This document shows, in pieces, positions 36,668 to 63,200 of a stretch of DNA of 64,000 nucleotides. Position numbers and translations under genes: made by a program. The DNA comes from Amia ocellicauda. Lineage: Eukaryota > Chordata > Actinopteri > Amiiformes > Amiidae. The stretch spans positions 14,666,001 through 14,730,000 of the forward strand of contig NC_089864.1 of the NCBI RefSeq assembly GCF_036373705.1, read 5' to 3'. The notes below the pieces were generated by a model. That model saw only the letters and a program-made list of their open reading frames with translations. It did not search any database and had not been told where the DNA came from. Position 1 is the stretch's first letter. Every line of letters begins with the position of its first letter.

Positions 36668-36874
36668 TGCTGAGGATTAAAATGTGTATCCTTAGAAAGA
36701 ACAGGAGTAGAAATTAACAGTGCCAGGAAGTACTGCTGTAGTTTAAAGACTGCCTAATTTGGAACTGGCAATTAACAATCTTATAACCCATGACACTCGT
36801 AACTCTTATCATGGTGTCATATTTACATGAATAAATAGAAAGAAAACTCCAAATACTGTATTGACATCAAATTG

Positions 36875-37140
36875 TTTATTTAATTAAAACAAATTCTGAT
36901 CATAATAAGTGACAATAAGGCACATTCCTGAACAAGTGTTCTTTAGCACTATCATCTCCGGTATTTCTAACACAATGTGTACAGTGCATTAAACACTACT
37001 TGTGCAAAGCATTGTATTATAAAAGCAATTCAACATTAAGAACAAAATATAATACAGAACAAATAAATACATTTAATTTATATTAAATTAAAACTCTTCA
37101 AATAAATTATAACTTAAATAAGTTTTCTTTGTATAAAGAT
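36875..37140 (-). promoter_or_regulatory. IL22 3' UTR with AU-rich motifs and poly(A) signal
   Basis: On the minus strand, TATTTATTTG and other ATTTA motifs lie at about 37048-37110, and AATAAA lies at 36875-36880. Together they suggest a 3' UTR of about 0.5 kb with cytokine-type decay signals. Confidence 0.5.
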
Positions 37141-37345
37141 GACACATATAATAGTTTTAATAATGCTTTTACAATGCATTTACTCATGCTTAATACTAAA
37201 GCTTCAGGGTTACCTTAAAATATAAAATGTGTTCATATGATAATGTTAAGATTGTTTTTCTTTCTTTCAATGAAGTATAAATAGCGATACCACAGGACAA
37301 TTCATTAATGACAATTCATTATGAAGAAAAAGCAAGTCCTCTTCT

Positions 37346-37883
37346 TTACTGAGTTTTCTTTTCTTTGCAGAATCTTGAGAGGTACTCAAAGAGGATGTCA
37401 ACCTCTCCTATTGCTTTTCTCTGCCCGTTCGTCCCTAGCTGTAAAGAAGGAGATCAAAAGATTACTTAGAGTTAATTCCACCATGATAGCACATTTCATA
37501 TCATTAAATATAAATAATTAGATAATTGGTTCTTGCAAGGGAAAACTCCTGAAATAATTGTATAATAGTACAGCTGAAAAGTTGAGTGAAACTTTTTGTG
37601 ACAGCAAACTAAAAACTAAAAATATGAATGCCGAAACTAATCTTGCCACAATTATAGTTAAATGTGTATTTTTCTCTCTCGTAGATGCAGATTAAAGAAA
37701 ACGTCTCATCCAGACTCAGACGTTTGCGGTGTTAGCTAGTAATCTTATGCAAAGAAACTTTCTGTTGTTACCTTGATGTATTCTTCTTTGAATTTTTGGA
37801 CATACTGTTGGTTCCTGACATGAGTAACCGCCTAAAAAAAAAAAAAAAAGTTTAGACAAGCAACTAAACACAGAGCTGAACAG

Positions 37884-37919
<36 letters not shown>

Positions 37920-38921
37920 TTCAGTTACTTTGCTTTGTGGTTCCTTTAAATTGGTAAGGATGACACAGCTGTTTTGTAATCAGCTGCTATAATCAATCTA
38001 GATAACTTCAGTAGAATAGATGATAAAGATACCTCTAGTAGGGAACCAAAACTATAGAAAAAGGAAATCCTTCACTCAAATACATGAATGCAAACAAATG
38101 TGACTCTTCTTGGCTTACTATCTGAAGACCCATTTTGCCAGCCTAGTTCTAATTCCAATATTTAATTGTGGAAGGATTTAATCTCCCTTTCGTGTTATGA
38201 GGAGCCGTTAGAATGAGTCCTTACACAGCCTTGCTCTTTCAAGTCCGTACTGATGCGGTGCAGGTCCTGTTTCACCACAGTGAGATGCGGGTACTTCTCC
38301 TCTGTGTTCAGCACGTTCCGGAGGTAGAAGTCAATAATATTCACGTGCAGGCAGCAAACGAACAGGTTCTGAAGGGAAAGAAAACCGTCCTTCAAAAAAC
38401 AGCCGGAAAATACAGAACTTCACAACATGTTAACAACCCGGACATCGCCTCAGCTCTGATCAGACGCGTGTGCGTGTAGTTTTGATCTTATCCATTGTAC
38501 ATACCGTCATATCTGTGTGGTTCTTGGGGAGATTTAGCAGTCTGGTTTCTGTGTCTTTATCGAGCTGCTGTGCCTGTCGAAATAATACATGGAATTCAAA
38601 TAATCAGGTGAAAGGTATACATACTATTACTGGTACTATATATAAAGGTACAAGAATACAATCTCAAATATCTAATTATATTGCAGTATACATATAATTA
38701 TTCATATTAATGACATTATAGTCTCTAGTAAATGTCAGTGTCACAATGACACTCACCGCTCTGGCCAGTTCGTTGACGCGCTGCCGGTGCAGAGCGTTGC
38801 CCAGTGGGGGGCTCAGGACGACCCCGGCCTTTTGTTTGTGTTTCATGCCGATGCTATGAGCAGAGATGCCACCCAGCAGACAGCAGACGAGTCCAAACAC
38901 AGCAACAACAGCACACTTCAT
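37346..38921 (-). CDS. il22: Interleukin-22, 5 coding exons, 176 aa
   Basis: IL-10-family cytokine that acts on epithelium through IL22R1/IL10R2 and STAT3. Coding exons are 38757-38921, 38505-38573, 38225-38368, 37772-37831 and 37346-37438 (55, 23, 48, 20 and 30 codons plus stop), all introns phase 0. The ATG at 38921 opens a signal peptide (MKCAVVAVFGLVCCLLGG) cleaved near residue 21. The C-terminus gives the clearest identity: LGTNGQRKAIGEVDILFEYL against human IL-22 LGESGEIKAIGELDLLFMSL. The total length (human 179) and the gene order also agree. One sequon (NHT, Asn73) is present. Mature cysteines are 83, 84, 126 and 170. The N-terminal cysteine of mammalian IL-22 (position 40 in human) has no counterpart. 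A noncoding or partly coding leader exon is described separately. Confidence 0.93.
37888..37914. repeat. (AT)n microsatellite in IL22 intron 3
   Basis: About 27 bp of AT repeats between coding exons 3 and 4. Confidence 0.9.
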
Positions 38922-39126
38922 GATAAGATCAGTGTCTGTCCAGGCAGCAAGAAAAGATTGCAATAATCTGTCAACAGAAGCAAAAAATATTATTAATTTA
39001 TCTAAAATGACAGTTACAATACACTTGATTTAAAGGTTACAGTGATAAATGTAAGAATACAAGGCAATAACAAGTTAGAAATAACTTCATCGATGGTCAA
39101 AAGTAATAAGGAAAATCAGTTCTCAC

Positions 39127-39161
39127 CTGTTAGGCTTGTACTGGTTAGTTACCCCTTTCAT
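39127..39161 (-). other. il22: IL22 leader exon (exon 0) with in-frame ATG
   Basis: The minus strand has a good donor (AACAG|GTGAGA) ending at 39127 and a matching acceptor (TTGACAG) that starts the first coding exon at 38967. A TATA box lies 23-30 bp upstream. If spliced, the ATG at 39161 reads in frame through the junction into MKCAVV, adding 27 residues (beginning MKGVTNQYKPNR). That ATG is at or just next to the predicted cap site, so the main start is probably 38921. Mammalian IL22 also has a noncoding first exon. Confidence 0.6.
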
Positions 39162-39183
39162 AATTTGAACCTGTCTCAGAAAG

Positions 39184-39191
39184 TATTTATA
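39184..39191 (-). promoter_or_regulatory. TATA box of IL22
   Basis: TATAAATA on the minus strand, placing transcription start near 39160, immediately upstream of the exon 0 donor site. Confidence 0.6.
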
Positions 39192-39199
39192 TTCTCAAG

Positions 39200-42100
39200 G
39201 CATGTCCCAGATCTTTCTCACAGCGTCACAGCCGCTTGTGGTCGCCTGTTTCTCTGAAATTACCATGCGTGGAAGGATACCACGCCAACCCCTAAACTGA
39301 ACTTTTTGGGGTCAGCAAAAGAGCACTGTGCAGCAGACGGTAATGATGTATAAGGATTCAATGGGAAATTTTGCTTTGATTTGCTTTGCAATGCAAATCT
39401 ATTGGCCTTTGGTCGTACATTATTTGTGTGATGTCATCTCGGTGTCATTGCTAGAACGTTTGTTAAACTACCTTTTCAATAGCCCCCAACCAAACAAAAA
39501 TACAATAGAATAGTGGAATAGTGGGGTTTCCAAACATACTACTGTCCACACGGAGTAGTTTCCCCCCTCCCCGTAAGCAATTTATTATCTTACTCTTCTC
39601 GTAATCTGGAAAGAAGAAAAAAGAAAGTTACCGTGTAAGTTTGCTAAATAGACAATTAGCAAAATTGCATTTCAACACTATAAAATAAATTAGGAGTCCA
39701 AGCTAGATAATACGTTTGAGTCCTTGTTAAATGTCTGAGTGAAAACATCCCCTTTAATTGTAAGCTAAACATTGAGCCTTTTTTAAAGAAATAAAAAATG
39801 TTTTCTCTCATGAAACTATTTAAAAGAAACCAGTAGTAACAGGATCCTATTATTATTTATATAGACTACAGTAGCATGTGCATCAGTAAATAACCCCACA
39901 GGACTCCCTATATGTATTTGGCATGAACTTGTAGTTGTGTGCACCGCAGTGAAAATATCCATATTAGCCGTTACAGAATCCCCAAAGGATCTTTTGCAAA
40001 AACATGACAAGTGCAAGATGGTGCGTCTGCGTACGACAGAAATGGTTAGATTAGATTCTAGTTCAATTGCTAAAATACTGCTTACTAATACTGCAATCAA
40101 TAATGAGCGATACAAATGAATCAGATACTAATTATATGAAAAGCGTGTTATTTATTTTGACCTGTGCACAAAGAAAGTATCATTGGATTGAAAACAGACA
40201 CATTGATGCATCTGCCAATGAAATGCAGAACTATTTATTTTTTGTTCTGTGAAAATATGCCTCACAAAGCCAAATTAATGGTGGTTTGCTGACACAGCAA
40301 TTCATAAAATGACAACTTTAAAACAAAATCCATTTCTGATTACAGTATAATGATTCAGTTTCATTTGTTATCATTTTAAATGTTATTAAACTAATGCAAT
40401 TGCCAAACAGTTCCTTTCAGAAGTGTAAATGAAACCTTTTTACTCCTGTTTGCTGGTGATTAGTTAGAATTGCTAAGGCCCACTGGTTTCTTTATATATT
40501 TCTGTTGGTGTAACTGTAAACATACATTTGATATAAAATAAATGCATATGGTACAACCTATCAAGGAGCTACACAAAAATACATGAAAACAGTAAACAAA
40601 TTGAGAAAATAGGCCTGCATGTAAAGGGTTAAAGGCAGAGCATTTTAGTCTTAAAAACTATTTTCAAGATTACTCATGAACATTATAAATACTGCCCACA
40701 GTTATATCATTGTTGATTGATAAGACATTGATATTATGAAGTCCACATCCCCAACAAAGTTCTTTATTAAAGAAACATATTCTATACAGTTGCTAGAAAT
40801 GGTAGTAAACCCCTACGCTGTAAACCTATTTGTCTTCTACCTAGTATGAAAAGTGATTTAAAGCATTATCACACAAACATTAAAACGTGTTCGCAAATAG
40901 TTTCACCTAACTGGTTACCAAACAGCACAGGCAATAAAAAGTGCTAAGGTAATTTAATAAAGAAATGCATGTTTTTTTTAAAATATCAAGGACCTGCAAC
41001 ATCTACATTTATTGTGCTGAACTTAAAGATTTAAGTGAACAAAAAAAAAAACATAAATGACAAACAAAAATGCTGATCAAATGCCTGTTAAGAGGAGCAG
41101 GGATTTTTTGTTTGACACCTCACTGACTCTTCAATTTGATTGCATTTTCAGTTCTATTTGGTATTAAATCATTCTTTGGACTTCGCGTGTATAAAACCGC
41201 CATTGAACGGTTCAGTAGAAAAATCATGGGAGATTACACAGATCTCAAGGGGGAACTGACTGATCGTCAACATTCACCACCACAGCCTTCAGACAGCGTG
41301 CCTGTTTATCCTGTCAGCAAAAAAGAAAAGAGAAAAAAGAGAGACGCCTGCAGAAACCACAGACCTGCAGAGAATTCAATATTAGGGTTACAGAGAGAAT
41401 AATTAAGATTGGCAGTCACTGATAGATTTTTACGATGTATTTAATAGGCAGAAAAATGAAATGCATTACACTTTCAAACACTTCTCTGTTAACATTGCTT
41501 TATCACGTGCATTGTGTCATTGTATGTGACATTAATACTATTGTAAACCGCAGTTAATCCCAGTGCGTATCAAAATGTCGCCTTAAGATGCCCGTTAACA
41601 AACGCACGGCCTCATTTCGTTCCACCCACCCAAGGAGTCGTCTGAGTAACAATGAAAAGCCAACACGAAGCTTTAGTTCTTTCAAAGGTTTCCACTTATA
41701 GTGACAAAAATAGTTTTTCTTTTACTTTTCAGATAAACTCACTAATTTTTCTGAGGCTCCTGAGCCACATCACCACATGGATGACCAAAGTCGTTGCGCC
41801 ATTAATCATTATACTGACGTCACTGCGTTTAGTTAACACCGCTTTTTCCTAATAAGTGGGGACATGTAACATACATCTATCAGAGTGCTGATAAGTTACT
41901 AAACTATTTATACAGTGGCTGCTATGAGAAAGTGTACATCTGCAATGTAAATAAGGTATCCATGCCTGTTCATAAATGATGTATCTGTAGTGTATTCATA
42001 ATTGGATAAGAAAGACGCAAAGAGGTTTCAGGTGGATTTTGTTGACTTTATTGCCTCAAACTACAGCAGCTCAGTATTCGGATATGCATAGTCATATACA

Positions 42101-42320
42101 TGATAGACATACTGCTCAATAGTTTTAAATGTACTATAATGTTAGTATACTACTCCTACATATATAGTTTAATATATTGTAGAAATGCATTATGCTGATA
42201 ATTGTTCGTATGCCAAAATTGATGGCATTTTGTTATATATTCTAAATATATGGGAAGTACTTTTGATATATTTTAGGCTGTAATCAAGAGATTTTATAGG
42301 TTGGAAATATATGGTTGGAA
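39200..42320. other. IL22 5' flank and intergenic toward MDM1
   Basis: No gene recognised. Frames such as 41136-41402 (Lys-rich end) are open but have no start, splice or domain support. Confidence 0.5.
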
Positions 42321-42322
42321 AA

Positions 42323-42325
<3 letters not shown>

Positions 42326-42368
<43 letters not shown>
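42326..42368. repeat. (TA)n microsatellite
   Basis: About 42 bp of TA repeats, directly left of the inverted-repeat element at 42385. Confidence 0.95.
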
Positions 42369-42374
<6 letters not shown>

Positions 42375-42384
42375 CACATACATA

Positions 42385-42620
42385 TACACAGCTCTGGAAA
42401 AAATGAGACCACTGCAAAATTATCAGTTTCTCTGGTTTTACTATTTATAGGTATGTGTTTGGGTAAAATGAACATCTTTGTTTTATTCTATAAACTACTG
42501 ACAACATTTCTCCCAAATTCCAAATAAAAATATGAATGGAATGGAATGGCTGCCATACATGTAGGGATGCTGGTTTAAGAAGAATCTGCAGTGGCCTCTT
42601 AAGCTTTTCCAGAGCTGTAT
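42385..42620. mobile_element. Non-autonomous inverted-repeat element (MITE)
   Basis: About 236 bp. The ends are CAGCTCTGGAAAAAATGAGA and its near complement finishing TTTTCCAGAGCTGTA, with TA at the borders, which suggests a Tc1/mariner-mobilised element. There is no coding capacity. A 62-bp relative is at 30898-30959. Confidence 0.8.
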
Positions 42621-42834
42621 ATGTATACATACAATCTATAAAATACATGGATTACAGAGTAAAATATATTTAAATTATATCTGATATATTTTAAATATAC
42701 AAACAAAGGAGCCATATTTTAGAACCTGAAAACTATAAGGATGACACATTTCTAGCATATATGAACTATAGGCCTACATATTGGTTCTGTATGAGTAGCT
42801 ATGCTATACTTTGTAATGTGACAAACTCTTCAAA

Positions 42835-43430
42835 TTAAAAGTAAAATAAAGTTTTACAGTTACACTAACCCAGATTGTATACATTGCTGAAGCTTGGTGA
42901 TTTGATGAACACTGATGGAAAAATATCAACCTGTCTGTATTAAAAGCACCAAAGAGAATTTCCCTGAATACTGCATACAAATATTGATCTCATTTCACCA
43001 TTCTAAAATAAAACGTATTTGACAGAAATCCTATGGTCATCAGAAAACTGTTTCTCTTCCAAATCCGTTACCTGGTTTAATATTCTCTGACCAGCCACCT
43101 ATGTCTACCGTTTAAGTATCGTGCTTCTCTTTTCTTTACGAGTAAAGATTGGGAAGCAGTTGTGTAGGCTGATGATGATGGCTGTGACCAGTGAAATGGA
43201 AACATCTTTACATACAAAGTTTTTTTGCTTAACCTACTTTAACATTTAAAGTACTTCTGCTGTTCCTTCCAAATTATAAAGTTTTATGTTTTACACTTAA
43301 CCCAATCTTTACATACTGCTGGTTTGTGACAAACAGTAAAAAAATATATTAATGTCTATTAATAGCACTAAAGAGAATCTCCCTGCATACTGCTTAAAAA
43401 TATTGATAACATTTTACAAAAGCTTTTGTC
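42835..43430. repeat. Old tandem duplication downstream of MDM1
   Basis: The blocks at about 42845-43005 and 43275-43425 share AAAGTTTTA, ACTAACCCA/CTTAACCCA, GCAC(C/T)AAAGAGAAT and CCCTG(A/C)ATACTGC in the same order. The period is about 430 bp with considerable divergence. A further part (about 43030-43200) recurs at 45770-45945, sharing AAACTGTTTCTCTTCCAAAT and CTGACCAGCCACCTATGT. Confidence 0.7.
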
Positions 43431-43764
43431 CTGTAAAAAAGTATTGTACTGTAAAATCTGCAGTTTAGTGAAGAAAGTCAAAATATTGTGATCATTGTAA
43501 AAATGTGTTTTAGTAAATGTAAACTTTAAACATCTAGCAACATAGACTAACTAAAAGTTTGTTTCCACTTAAGTACAGACTGAAAGATGTTCTAGAAGAG
43601 GAGACCTGAACCACCTTTAACGATACTCTTACAGTAATTTATACAAGTTTCATACCAGATGGGTTCATATTACACAAGTATCTTTTTCTTTGAAACATTT
43701 TAGAACAAAAGGTGTCAAGAAAAGAAATGTATCACTGACTCAGTAATGACTTTAGATAATACAG

Positions 43765-44313
43765 AATCTATTTGCATTCAAATATGGAATTAGAGATCTA
43801 TTGCAGTTTATGTATCTGATCACATGATTATATGCACACACATTCACTTAGTATTCAATGACTCAACAGTAGTGGGTCAGCTGGAAAAACCGTTAAAAAA
43901 AAAAAATCAGAATAGAATATTGACAATCCTGAAAAAGAAGTACTCTTTCAAATGTAAGTGCAAGTGTTTGTTATCACGCCATAATAATTCATTGGGATGA
44001 AGGTCAGACGACTAGTCCATCAATTCCATCACCTGTTCTTTTCTATTCCCTTCTTCTAATTTAGATTTAATCTGGCTGTGTATTTTTTATTTAAAAAGCA
44101 TATATGTTCCGGTCAAGTAGATGTTAAAGTTTTACTAGATTTATGACTGAATCATTATTTTCCCTTCTTGACACCATTTCGGTACATTTTCCACCCCACC
44201 CATCATTATGACCGTAAGTGTATGTATTTACAGACTCTACAAGACCACACAGCAGTGTTCACAATTATAGAAACAAGTCACACACACACACACATATGAA
44301 ATGACAATGAGCC
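43765..44313. repeat. Duplicated segment A, copy 1
   Basis: About 549 bp, nearly identical to 47582-48128. The copies differ in an A-run (one A replaced by C) and in CA-repeat length. Downstream of the MDM1 stop codon, it may overlap the MDM1 3' UTR. An AATAAA in MDM1 orientation is near 44090. Confidence 0.9.
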
Positions 44314-44579
44314 TCATATATTGCAAGAGCAGATCAGAGGTGAACTATTGTATATAAATAAAAACTCACACATATGTATACTAACACACACAAATAGAAA
44401 ATAAACTGTAGCAACAAAGCAATACATTAATTTCAAAGAACAAATATTCCAGCATTTTACATCATTCACAATTTGTTATAAAATCACTTGTAAAAGTCAA
44501 ATCTAAAATATTTTACAAACATTTAACACAATTGATATGTGTGAAAAAGGTGTGGGGGGTTCCTGCAGTCCATGGCCCA

Positions 44580-59947
<15,368 letters not shown>

Positions 59948-60043
59948 TTTCATGCAAACCGTAGAGGGAACTGTGGGGAATTACCGTTTGCTACGGGTTT
60001 GTTGCCAGCACCGCCCGCCAGCGACAATAACCGATATCGTTTT

Positions 60044-60057
60044 GTTGCCTTAGCAAA
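60044..60057. promoter_or_regulatory. X-box-like RFX site upstream of MDM1
   Basis: GTTGCCTTAGCAAA is an imperfect inverted repeat fitting the X-box (GTTGCC, short spacer, AGCAAC-like). It lies 97 bp upstream of the MDM1 ATG in GC-rich DNA. RFX factors control many ciliary and centriolar genes, so the site suits MDM1's role. Confidence 0.5.
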
Positions 60058-60134
60058 GCCATAGCGTCCCTCGACACACGCAGGCGCACTGCGAGCTGCA
60101 ACCACCCCCGACACGCCCATCGCCGCAGGGGCTT

Positions 60135-60232
60135 TGTTGCTGCAGGTCTGCGCGGGTCTGCGCTGCTCCACCAATGGGATCGGTGGAATCCTGCAGATCT
60201 GCGCACAACTGCGGAAATCTGCGCTGCAAGAA
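60135..60232. repeat. Foldback repeat, copy 2 (MDM1 upstream region)
   Basis: Related to 45189-45299: it shares GTCTGCGCTGCTCCACCAAT, CTGCAGATCTGCGCAC and ATCTGCGCTGCAAGAA. It places an ACCAAT (NF-Y type) box about 220 bp upstream of the MDM1 ATG. Confidence 0.7.
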
Positions 60233-60249
60233 TACGAGCAATGCTTCGT

Positions 60250-63200
60250 GAGTAGTTTTGCCTTTTGATGTGCAAAGTTACTACAGCATCAATAAGCAGT
60301 ATAATACAAAGAGGGGGTTGTAGTAACAGAACAGTAAAACAAAAATAACTTACTACACTATTAAAAAAAGATTATATGTGATATTTGTACTGTGACTTAT
60401 TACCATACTATATTAGTAAAACTATACACAGCTGGATTCAAGTTCAGTTAGTTTATATGGTTATGTGTTCTTCAGCAGTAAAGCAAGCAAAAGTTTGGAA
60501 GCAAATTTAAAGCATGGGGAGGCAGTTTAAAAGGGGTCAAATGCTGTGATGAAGGCACAAGAAACAAGAAAATACATTAAATTCACATTTTCGTTCTGAT
60601 ATGAAAATAGTCTTATATGGCTACACAGTTATTTGTCATATTGAGTTTATACATCTGTGCAGAAATAACTGTAATTGGTCTATGTGGGGGAACAGGCAGA
60701 GTCTTGTAGTATTGCAGGATCTTTATAATTATTATTCTGTTTGGAGTGGACAATACACTTACTCTGCTATTGCTTAGTAAGAGCCTAGCTGGGTAATTGT
60801 TCTTGTGTTGCTGAATATTCAATGTTTTTATATCTGCTATTTAAGAAATCATTCAGTATTTTAATTAGCAATTTGTTTGTAATCCATAAAATCCCAAAAC
60901 GCAAGGTATGTGTTTTGGTGATATTATTATTTTTTGTAGTGCCTTCTTCTATGTACATATGTAAATATAAAGCTGTGATATTTGTATTCTCACTGTCCTT
61001 TGCATTAGAAGAATACACATTTGTGGTAAGGATATAGGGCTTCTTATAGTTGACATAGTTTAAAGCTTTAGGATACTGGAAACTTTCGGTCTTTCTTTCC
61101 TGCTCTGGGGTGAGGTAGTTAAGCCATTGTCCTGTAGATGGAGCCACATAATAATAAAGATAAATAAGTAACCTCACATTAATATCCTATAGTGTAAAAG
61201 TTCCTCCTAATATTGTTGATGAGATGAGTCATCTTTATGTTTGAAGTTGTTGTTGTCTCATCTGAATGTATGGTACCACATTCAGGACGTATGCAACAGA
61301 TATGGAAACATTGTACACATTTTTTCCAAACAATTCAAGATGCTAGGGAAGGCTTATTTGCCGTTGATCACCCCCATAGTGAGGACAGGCAAGGTGACTG
61401 CATGGCCGGGAATGACTCACCAATTTTACAGCACACCTTAACTAGATTGGTAAGGACAGAACTGTGATTGACAGAGGACAAAAGCAATCATGTTAGCACC
61501 GTTGCATATTTAAAGTGAGGTGACAGCTGGGAAGGGGTAAAGAAGAAGCAGGTCAGCAAAACATCTAAATAAAGCTGACTACTGAGGAGCCTAAAGTAAA
61601 ACTGTGAAATTGGTAAGTAGCAAATCTGCATTGAAGGTAGGAGGGCTTTGGCAGAAAACCAGGGGCGAAACACAGAGCTGTTTAAGACTGAAGAGCCACA
61701 CTTGTGTCTCTCTGTGTCTGGGCTTTTTATTCAGTAGGAATACATCTAATTCATTAGGGGCAACAGGAACTCCTGGAGTAATATTGAACATCCCTTAAAA
61801 AAGTGTTGTGTTAGGTTTGGAGCCTACACTGAATTATATCATACAACAAACTGTGAAATGTCACTTTGTAATCATGAATTGCCTTTTATTTGTGACCGTT
61901 TATGATTTTTTCAATTATTTCCTAAGTGTGTATTGTTTGCATCTCATCTTGGACATCTCATCTCACCTCCCTCCCCACCCCTGAGAAAGAAGGAGTCTGT
62001 AGGGAGCAGAGAAAAGCAGCCACCTGCTGTTAGGAAGAAGTCTGCAAGATCTTTCTGTGTCAGAAAAACAGGTGTCACTTTGCATGTCTTCTGCTTGTTT
62101 CTTTAAACAAAAACAAATGCTGCTGTTCGCAGCTGCAATTTCTATAAGAAGAGTTCCCTATAATGCCACATTATATCTTTACTGTTAATTAGATTACTAG
62201 GTTTAGTGGTTGGGTGTTGCACATTCACCTGTAGATCGGTTTTAGTGTCCATTCAATTCAATAACCCTACAGTCACAGTCAAGTATCTTAGCATCCTTGT
62301 GATTTTTCTGGTAAACCCTTCACCTACCTACAAATAAGTTCCAGGACTTTTGGCAACACTGGGAGTTTTGTGTTGTTGTGTTATAATCGCTTTGATAGTG
62401 AATTCACTGTGTCAGAGTTTTATCAACAGCAGCTGTTCACTTCACTTGCTCGCACCATGTATTAGGTTTCCTACTTCCTACTGTCCTGTTGAGTGTTCTT
62501 TAAAGAGTAAATATTGTTGGACAGGCATGAAATGAAAATTATATATATAACCTACTCTATCTAAATTAAGCTTTCGAATATTTCTTGGGAGAAAGGATGT
62601 GAATCTAATAGAAAACCAGAGAGGTTGTCTCTGAGCTAATTACAGAACTATTAACACACAAGTGCTCAAAGGCAGCCAAGAAAATGTATGATAGAGCAGA
62701 AAGGAGAACAAGAACTGTCTTAACACTAAACATAAACTCCATTATCAATAGAACAATCTGTCATTTAGGAGAAGTTTGAGCAAATTAGAGAACCGATTGA
62801 AATAAGCACACGTGTTAGTGGAAATTATGTGTCAGCAGGTATTCACAAATGTTATTGGATAGAAGCAGCATCTGGAAATAGCTTTTTTTTCTTTCACTGA
62901 GCAAAAAAACAGTGTGCTCACTTTTTTCCTTCGCTGAAAAAACAGTATTTGTTTATTCTTTATTTCTGATCTCAATTGTTGTTTTTTGCTGCCTCAATTG
63001 TTAGAAATTGTGTGTTCCTCTTAATGTTCAAGGGAGTATTTAGCCCTTTTTCATAGCCATCCCATTGTTTGACAAATAAACCTCCAATTAGCTGGGTTTA
63101 TAAAAGGGTTGTGCACTGAGCTGACACAGGTTGTCATTCTTCTCCGGCTATTTTGATCTGACACACTGGTGGTGCCGCATATTCTGCCCTGGCACATGCG

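Noticed and set aside
41136..41402. Plus-strand open frame of 88 aa with a basic end
   Set aside because: No recognisable domain, no splice context, and located between IL22 and MDM1 with no gene expected.
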